Source: Acidilobaceae archaeon
GTDB taxonomy: Archaea; Thermoproteota; Thermoprotei_A; Sulfolobales; Acidilobaceae
DNA: 10,560 nucleotides
Assembly: GCA_027039295.1 (NCBI GenBank)
Contig: JALWEW010000072.1
Span: forward strand, 1-10,560
Direction: 5' to 3'
In this document: piece after piece, positions 6,660 through 10,560 of the stretch
How the letters are laid out: each line of letters begins with the position of its first letter
Numbering within the stretch: the stretch's first letter is position 1
Translations under genes and position numbers: made by a program
The notes under the pieces: model-generated
Databases searched by the model: none
What the model saw: only the letters and a program-made list of their open reading frames with translations
Told to the model about the DNA's origin: nothing

Positions 6660-6916
6660 CAGCCCCCCTCCCTTAGGGCCCACTCCACGTCCCTCCTAGC
6701 CTCGCCTGCTGCCATGGCCATGTCGTCGAGGCCCCTGGCCCTAGCGTCTGCCTCGATGTCCTCTAGGGCGCCCGCTATGGCTTGGAGTAGTAGGTCCTCG
6801 GGGATCCTGCCTACGCTATCCAGCAGCTCCGCGAGGCGCCTGCATCCCTTGACCTCGTTGGCCTCGCACATCCTGAGGATCCTCTCGAGGCTCTCGACAA
6901 CCACCGGAGCCAGCAC
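6656..6916 (-). CDS. Small helical protein coupled to the ThiL-like gene
   Basis: I do not recognise it. The 86-residue product appears all-helical: about residues 5-33 (VVESLERILRMCEAN and on), 40-60 (PEDLLLQAIAGALEDIEADAR) and 64-83 (DDMAMAAGEARRDVEWAL), acidic overall, with two cysteines (17 and 25) and no membrane span. The open frame extends upstream to an ATG at 7009 and a GTG at 7057, but the GTG at 6916 is preferred because the promoter-like CGAACGTTTATCC ends 27 bases before it, the same geometry as at the ABC ATPase. If so, the extra upstream codons are just open intergenic sequence; the ATG at 7009 (117 residues) remains an alternative. It ends in a GTGA overlap with the ThiL-like gene, so the two are translated together and may form a complex. 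Confidence 0.65.
   Translation of the reverse strand: MLAPVVVESLERILRMCEANEVKGCRRLAELLDSVGRIPEDLLLQAIAGALEDIEADARARGLDDMAMAAGEARRDVEWALREGGW
6667..6672 (-). promoter_or_regulatory. Ribosome-binding site of the ThiL-like gene
   Basis: The minus strand reads GGGAGG, 7 bases before the GTG at 6659, inside the 3' end of the upstream small gene. It decides the start of the ThiL-like gene in favour of the GTGA overlap. Confidence 0.65.
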
Positions 6917-6942
6917 CCCCTGGTCTGCCTGTGCATACCAGC

Positions 6943-6955
6943 GGATAAACGTTCG
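6943..6955 (-). promoter_or_regulatory. BRE/TATA promoter of the small gene and ThiL-like gene
   Basis: The minus strand reads CGAACGTTTATCC, matching 11 of 13 bases with the ABC-operon promoter at 3708-3720. The element lies 27 bases before GTG 6916, predicting a nearly leaderless transcript. A second CGTTTATCC lies exactly 12 bases further upstream (to 6963), so the region holds a tandem direct repeat; the outer copy lacks the CGAA part and may be an operator or a second TATA. The divergent amidohydrolase at 7010 may use the same AT-rich spot. Confidence 0.55.
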
Positions 6956-6961
6956 GATAAA

Positions 6962-6984
6962 CGCCTGCCCGGCCGCAGCAGGCG
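6962..6984. repeat. Perfect inverted repeat between divergent genes
   Basis: CGCCTGC at 6962-6968 and GCAGGCG at 6978-6984 form a perfect 7-base dyad around a 9-base spacer. It sits between the tandem TATA-like repeats and the amidohydrolase start, where a regulator-binding site or a leader hairpin would be expected. It could also be a chance product of GC-rich sequence. Confidence 0.4.
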
Positions 6985-7009
6985 CGGCGGGCCACGGGGA
7001 AGTGCGCAT

Positions 7010-7969
7010 GTGGTGGACGGCTTGACAGGGGAGGGCTACATAGACTTCCACGTGCATCTACCTTGGAGGGAGCGTGACCCCAGGGAGGCGGCCAGGCGGC
7101 TCCTCGCCGAGATGGACTCAGCTGGTGTAGATAGGGCTGTCGTCATCGCTGTCGAGCCTAGTCTGAAGCTGTTCAGGGAGAAGGTTAACGCCGAGACCAT
7201 TAGGAGGGCGGCCGCGAACGCCCTAGACTACCTGGTCTACATGAGGATACCCAGACTGCGCAGGATCCTCTTCTCCCCTGAGGAGAGCCTCAGCGAGCAC
7301 GAGAGGATCCTAGTGGAGCACACGCGGAGAAGCGAGGATGTCCTCGAGGCGGCGGAGGCCTCTGGGGGGAGGCTCTTGGCGGTAGCCAGCTATAACCCCG
7401 AGCTGGGGCCGCTGGGCACCCTCGAGAGAATCAGGGGCAAGCCATACCTAGGCATCAAGCTGTACCCCACGCTGCACTTCTGCACACCCAGCGAGAAGAG
7501 GCTCAGACCCCTCTTGGACTACATGGAGTCGGAGGGTCTCATCCTCATAGTACATACGGGCTGCGACCCCGGCATCTGGGAGCTCCCCGACCTCTGCAGC
7601 GGCGCTAGGCCCTCGAGCCTGGAGCCCGTGGCAAGGAGGCATAGGGACCTAGTGATAGTCGTCGCCCACCTCGGCAGCTACAGCGCCCTGAAGCCCGGGA
7701 TATACTTCGACGAGGCCTTAAGGCTACTCGAGAAGTACGATAACGTCTACGCCGACACGAGTGCCGTTGACTCCTTCCTAGTGGAGCTGGCGGTCGAGAG
7801 GGTGGGCTATGATAAGCTCCTATTCGGGAGCGACTACCCCTACGTGACGGGGCTCACGATCGCGGACTTCGTGGAGTCAATTCTGCACATGAATATAGAG
7901 TGGAAGGCCAAGATGGCAATACTGCGCTGGAACGCGGAGAGGCTCCTCAAGAGGCTGGGCCGCCTCTAG
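7010..7969 (+). CDS. Amidohydrolase-2 family metal-dependent hydrolase
   Basis: The 319-residue product has the TIM-barrel amidohydrolase-2 pattern: IDFHVH with metal-ligand histidines at 14 and 16, LGIKLYP at 148-153, IVHTG with histidine 182, VVAHLGSY with histidine 220, YADTSAV at 248-253, and LLFGSDYPYVTG with the catalytic aspartate at 275, ending in WNAERLLKRL. The family includes hydrolases and non-oxidative decarboxylases acting on small cyclic acids; the substrate here is not evident. An insert of about 40 residues between the second strand and LLAVASYNP (roughly residues 75-115) may shape the pocket. The start could be GTG 7010, GTG 7013 or TTG 7022; the first is kept because GGGGA lies 9 bases upstream. 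It is divergent from the ThiL-like unit. Its TAG stop overlaps the TAG of the convergent radical-SAM gene within a CTAG. Confidence 0.88.
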   Translation: MVDGLTGEGYIDFHVHLPWRERDPREAARRLLAEMDSAGVDRAVVIAVEPSLKLFREKVNAETIRRAAANALDYLVYMRIPRLRRILFSPEESLSEHERILVEHTRRSEDVLEAAEASGGRLLAVASYNPELGPLGTLERIRGKPYLGIKLYPTLHFCTPSEKRLRPLLDYMESEGLILIVHTGCDPGIWELPDLCSGARPSSLEPVARRHRDLVIVVAHLGSYSALKPGIYFDEALRLLEKYDNVYADTSAVDSFLVELAVERVGYDKLLFGSDYPYVTGLTIADFVESILHMNIEWKAKMAILRWNAERLLKRLGRL

Positions 7970-9510
7970 CTTGGTGGTGAGCGGAGCCTTATCTTGTGCT
8001 TAGATACGATCTTCTCCCACTCGGCCTTATTGTAGATGCAGCCGGGATCCGGCGCCAGGGGGTCGCCGTAGTAGGCGTAGGCCCTCGCCCTGCATCCACC
8101 GCATATGTACTTGTAGGGGCACTTGCCGCAGAAGCCCTTGAGCAGCTCCCTATTGCGGAGCTGGTGGAAGAGCGGGGCGGTGTCCCATATCTCCCTGAAG
8201 TTCTTCTCCCTGACGTTGCCGACCTTGATTGGTAGGAACACGCATGGTGTCACATCGCCGTTGGGCTGGAGGGCCGCGTAGATCCTGCCAGCTCCACAGC
8301 CCCCGACGAACTCGGCTACGGCCCTCACTATCTTGTTGTGGCCAACGTAGAAGTGTGTCGGGGCTATCTCCTCTCCACCACTCATCTGGAGCACTATCCT
8401 CCCATACTGTGGGGCCGTGCTCACGATCTCGAGCTTCCTCCTCCTCATCTCCCTGTAGACCATCCTGAATAGCTCCTCCCTCTCCTCAGGGCTCAGGTCG
8501 AGCCAGGCGTTCTCCTCGCCGCGGCCCACAGGGACGAAGTTGAAGAGTATCAGCCTCCTAACACCGATCTCCTCGGCCAGGTCTATGATGTCTGGTATCT
8601 CGTGCAGGTTGAGCTTAGTAACGGTAGTAGCCATACCATTATTGACCCCGAGCTCGACAGCATTCCTGAGCGCCTGTACTGCCTTCTCCCAGGCCCCCGG
8701 CACGCCCCTGAACTTATCATGCACCTCGGGCTTGGCACTGTCAACGCTTACCTCGACGTAGCGGAGCCCGAGTTTCACGGCCTTCTCCAGGTTCTCCTTC
8801 TTAGCGAAGAACGTCCCGTTCGTCGCTACGGAGACATAGATCCCCCTATCCGCTAGCTCCTTAACGATCCTATAGAAATGCGGATGTATGGTTGGTTCGC
8901 CCCCGCTTAGGGCCACGCTAGCCACGCCAGCCTTGTCGAGCTGATCCACTACCATCAGCTTCTCCTCCAGCGTTAACTCGTCGGGCGTCGGCCTGTCGGC
9001 TCTCTGATAGCAGTGGAGGCACCTGAGGTTACACATGTTAGTGAAGTTCCACACTATGAGGAATGGGGCTGGCATCTTCTGGGGCACGGTGACGCCATAC
9101 CTGCCCAGGCCCTCGAGCACTAGGGCTATGCCCCTCCTAAGGGCCGGGTCCCTTAGGGCCTCCTTCGCCTCGTCTATGTTACCCCTTAGAAGCTTCATCC
9201 CAGCCTTTATCGTAGCTCTGAGCAGCCAGCTCAGGAACCTAGCGGTTATGGGGCACCCGGTAACTCTGAGGCCCGCGAAGGCGGCGAGCGAGTGATATAT
9301 TATAGGGGCGTCCCACTCCCTCCCATCCTCCACGCACTTGACCCTCTTCGACGAGGCCCTGAGATAAGCTCTCGTTATGGGGTTATTGAAAAGGAACCTA
9401 ATCGAGGCCAGGAAGCTACCTATGCCACCGGGCTTCTCGGGGAGCTCTTCAAGCGGCTCCTCGAGAGCCCCTGCCCCGCGGGGCTTCCCATCGCCGCTCC
9501 CGTTACCCAA
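7966..9510 (-). CDS. Radical SAM/SPASM-domain protein with long N-terminal extension
   Basis: The 514-residue product has the radical-SAM cluster motif CNLRCLHC (cysteines 160, 164, 167), followed by LSGGEP (201-206) and VATNGTFF (228-235). A C-terminal SPASM domain has cysteines at 405, 423, 461, 464, 470, 473 and 491, enough for auxiliary iron-sulfur clusters. The family uses S-adenosylmethionine to make a radical, acting on peptides, heme precursors, lipids or cofactors. Unusually, about 150 residues precede the core: a charged 30-residue leader, then hydrophobic and helical stretches (31-52, 72-110, 124-140) with two cysteines (59, 86). The start at TTG 9510 has GGGGGTG 7 bases upstream. 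It is 22 bases downstream of the B12-type radical-SAM gene, so they probably share an operon. I cannot say whether the substrate is a lipid, tetrapyrrole or peptide. Confidence 0.88.
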   Translation of the reverse strand: MGNGSGDGKPRGAGALEEPLEELPEKPGGIGSFLASIRFLFNNPITRAYLRASSKRVKCVEDGREWDAPIIYHSLAAFAGLRVTGCPITARFLSWLLRATIKAGMKLLRGNIDEAKEALRDPALRRGIALVLEGLGRYGVTVPQKMPAPFLIVWNFTNMCNLRCLHCYQRADRPTPDELTLEEKLMVVDQLDKAGVASVALSGGEPTIHPHFYRIVKELADRGIYVSVATNGTFFAKKENLEKAVKLGLRYVEVSVDSAKPEVHDKFRGVPGAWEKAVQALRNAVELGVNNGMATTVTKLNLHEIPDIIDLAEEIGVRRLILFNFVPVGRGEENAWLDLSPEEREELFRMVYREMRRRKLEIVSTAPQYGRIVLQMSGGEEIAPTHFYVGHNKIVRAVAEFVGGCGAGRIYAALQPNGDVTPCVFLPIKVGNVREKNFREIWDTAPLFHQLRNRELLKGFCGKCPYKYICGGCRARAYAYYGDPLAPDPGCIYNKAEWEKIVSKHKIRLRSPPS

Positions 9511-9518
9511 GTCATTAC

Positions 9519-9533
9519 ACCCCCGATAGGGGT
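9519..9533 (-). promoter_or_regulatory. Small hairpin over the ribosome-binding site between the radical-SAM genes
   Basis: On the plus strand ACCCC (9519-9523) pairs with GGGGT (9529-9533) around a 5-base loop. In the transcript this covers most of the GGGGGTG ribosome-binding site of the TTG at 9510 and touches the stop codon of the upstream gene, so ribosomes finishing that gene would open it. Translational coupling is the inference; the stem has only five pairs. Confidence 0.35.
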
Positions 9534-10560
9534 TAGTCCTTCTTCGTCATCCAGCGGAGGGGCCGGGCCATTACGTCTCTGAAGTACGCGATCATCTCAC
9601 GGAATAGTATGCCCCCCATGTCCTTGAGGTGCCCGCTTTTGAACTCCCTCCAGAGGAAGGCTGGCCTTAGGAAGAACCTCCGGTAGGCGTACTTCACCAT
9701 GCGTGCTAGGTCCTTCGTGGTCCACGTGAAGCCCCTCATCACAGCCCTCACTGTAGTGTAGTGCTCCCAGTTCCAGTCTTCGATTAGGTTATGCTTCTTC
9801 GCGTACTCGAAGAGAGGCGTGCCGGGGTAGGGTGTTAGGGCCGTGAACTGGGCATAGTCTGGGTCCAGCTTTATGGCGAACTCCACAGTCCTCTTCATGT
9901 CCTCGATGGTCTCCCAGGGGAAGCCTAGTATGAAGCTGCCCATCGCATGGCCTCCCAGCTCCTTCTTCCACCTGAAGACCCTGATTGCCTGTTCTATCTT
10001 GATCTTCTTCCCAATCTTATCTATCGTGGCCTGGCTCGCGCTTTCAACGCCGAAGTACAATATGGCGCAGCCGTTGTCGTAGAGGAACTTCATGAACTCC
10101 TTGTTTACGTGGTCCACCCTAGCGCCGCAGGCGAACTCTATGTCGAGGCCTCTATCCTTTATCTCCTTAACCCAGTCCCTCACGAACTTCTTGTTAATGA
10201 CTAACTCGTCGTCTGAGAACACAACATACTTGGCCTTATACTTGTCGTAGAGATACTCAACCTCATCCGCTACATCCTTAGCACTCCTGTAGCGTATCCT
10301 CCTGCCCCAGAAGTAGCTAGTCGAGCAGTACATGCATCCATAGGGGCAGCCCCTACTGGCCATGACATGGGCTATCTGTATGGGCTTATTGAAGAGCCTA
10401 TACTTGTCCATGGGGAGTAGATGCCTGGCCGGCCAGGGTAGCTCGTCCAGGTTTTGTATGAGGGGCCTCGGCTTCGTGACGACTACCCGGTCCTCCTTGG
10501 GGTCCTTGAAGGCTATGCCGGCAACCTCCCTGAGGGCGCTGGGATCGTAGCCCCTCTCCT
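9533..10560 (-). CDS. B12-binding-type radical SAM enzyme, BchE-like (N-terminus outside window)
   Basis: The frame is open from the stop at 9533 to the right edge: 341 residues are visible and the N-terminal part, where a cobalamin-binding domain would lie, is missing. The visible portion opens with a PRPLIQNLDELPWPARHLLP linker, standard between the B12 domain and the radical-SAM core of BchE-like proteins. The cluster motif CPYGCMYC follows (cysteines at visible residues 71, 75, 78), then FSDDELVIN, YFGVESASQ, GSFILGFPWET and ALTPYPGTPLFEYA, all typical of the family's Elp3-like core. Members methylate or cyclise unactivated carbons; archaeal examples include the GrsA/GrsB enzymes that form rings in membrane lipids. 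An ATG lies at 10411 but is internal, as the conserved linker precedes it. It is upstream of, and probably co-transcribed with, the SPASM radical-SAM gene. Confidence 0.9.
   Translation of the reverse strand, partial: ERGYDPSALREVAGIAFKDPKEDRVVVTKPRPLIQNLDELPWPARHLLPMDKYRLFNKPIQIAHVMASRGCPYGCMYCSTSYFWGRRIRYRSAKDVADEVEYLYDKYKAKYVVFSDDELVINKKFVRDWVKEIKDRGLDIEFACGARVDHVNKEFMKFLYDNGCAILYFGVESASQATIDKIGKKIKIEQAIRVFRWKKELGGHAMGSFILGFPWETIEDMKRTVEFAIKLDPDYAQFTALTPYPGTPLFEYAKKHNLIEDWNWEHYTTVRAVMRGFTWTTKDLARMVKYAYRRFFLRPAFLWREFKSGHLKDMGGILFREMIAYFRDVMARPLRWMTKKD

Noticed and set aside
9736..9742. Box C-like GTGATGA on the minus strand, possible C/D guide RNA
   Set aside because: It lies inside the BchE-like coding sequence and no box D (CTGA) or C'/D' pair was found at suitable spacing downstream.
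1..10560. tRNA genes, CRISPR arrays, insertion sequences, toxin-antitoxin or defence genes
   Set aside because: I found no T-loop-like consensus with a matching acceptor stem, no regular repeat-spacer array, no transposase motifs and no recognisable defence domain.

Overview
The window looks like chromosomal DNA of a hyperthermophilic crenarchaeon (Thermoproteota), probably Desulfurococcales/Pyrodictiaceae-like. This is inference from four things: a recognisable ribosomal protein L38e, which among prokaryotes is mainly crenarchaeal; AGG/AGA-dominated arginine codons in GC-rich DNA; frequent TTG and GTG starts; and archaeal BRE/TATA-type promoters that sit so close to start codons that the transcripts should be nearly leaderless. 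The genes are very tightly packed, with ATGA/GTGA overlaps, antiparallel genes overlapping at their stops and no gap over 100 bases. I saw no tRNA, rRNA, CRISPR, insertion sequence or prophage.

Region 1 (about 1-3682, minus strand) reads as one operon. It holds an ABC transporter ATPase, an ABC-2-like permease, a membrane protein anchored at both ends, ribosomal protein L38e, and a phytoene-desaturase-like FAD oxidoreductase cut by the left edge. The first three overlap and are likely one export or membrane-remodelling complex. L38e and the oxidoreductase seem only to share the transcript.

Region 2 (3756-5735, plus strand) is divergent from region 1. It holds an unrecognised soluble 229-residue protein, possibly of the archaeal DUF432 type, then an MscS-family mechanosensitive channel 6 bases downstream, then a small helical protein with its own possible promoter and a ribosome-binding site that can fold into a hairpin.

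Region 3 (5721-6916, minus) is a two-gene unit: an 86-residue helical protein translationally coupled to a PurM/ThiL-superfamily kinase-like protein whose first nucleotide/metal motif is atypical. Region 4 (7010-7969, plus) is a divergent amidohydrolase-2 family TIM-barrel enzyme.

Region 5 (7966-10560, minus) is a pair of radical-SAM genes: a BchE-like, B12-binding-type enzyme cut by the right edge, followed 22 bases later by a SPASM-domain radical-SAM protein with an unusual 150-residue N-terminal region. Together they may carry out successive steps on one substrate, but what that substrate is cannot be read from the sequence.

The most interesting points are the radical-SAM pair, the unknown gene tied to the MscS channel, the divergent ThiL-like protein with its small partner, and a shared 13-base promoter motif (CGAANNTTTATCC) that fixes two otherwise ambiguous start codons.
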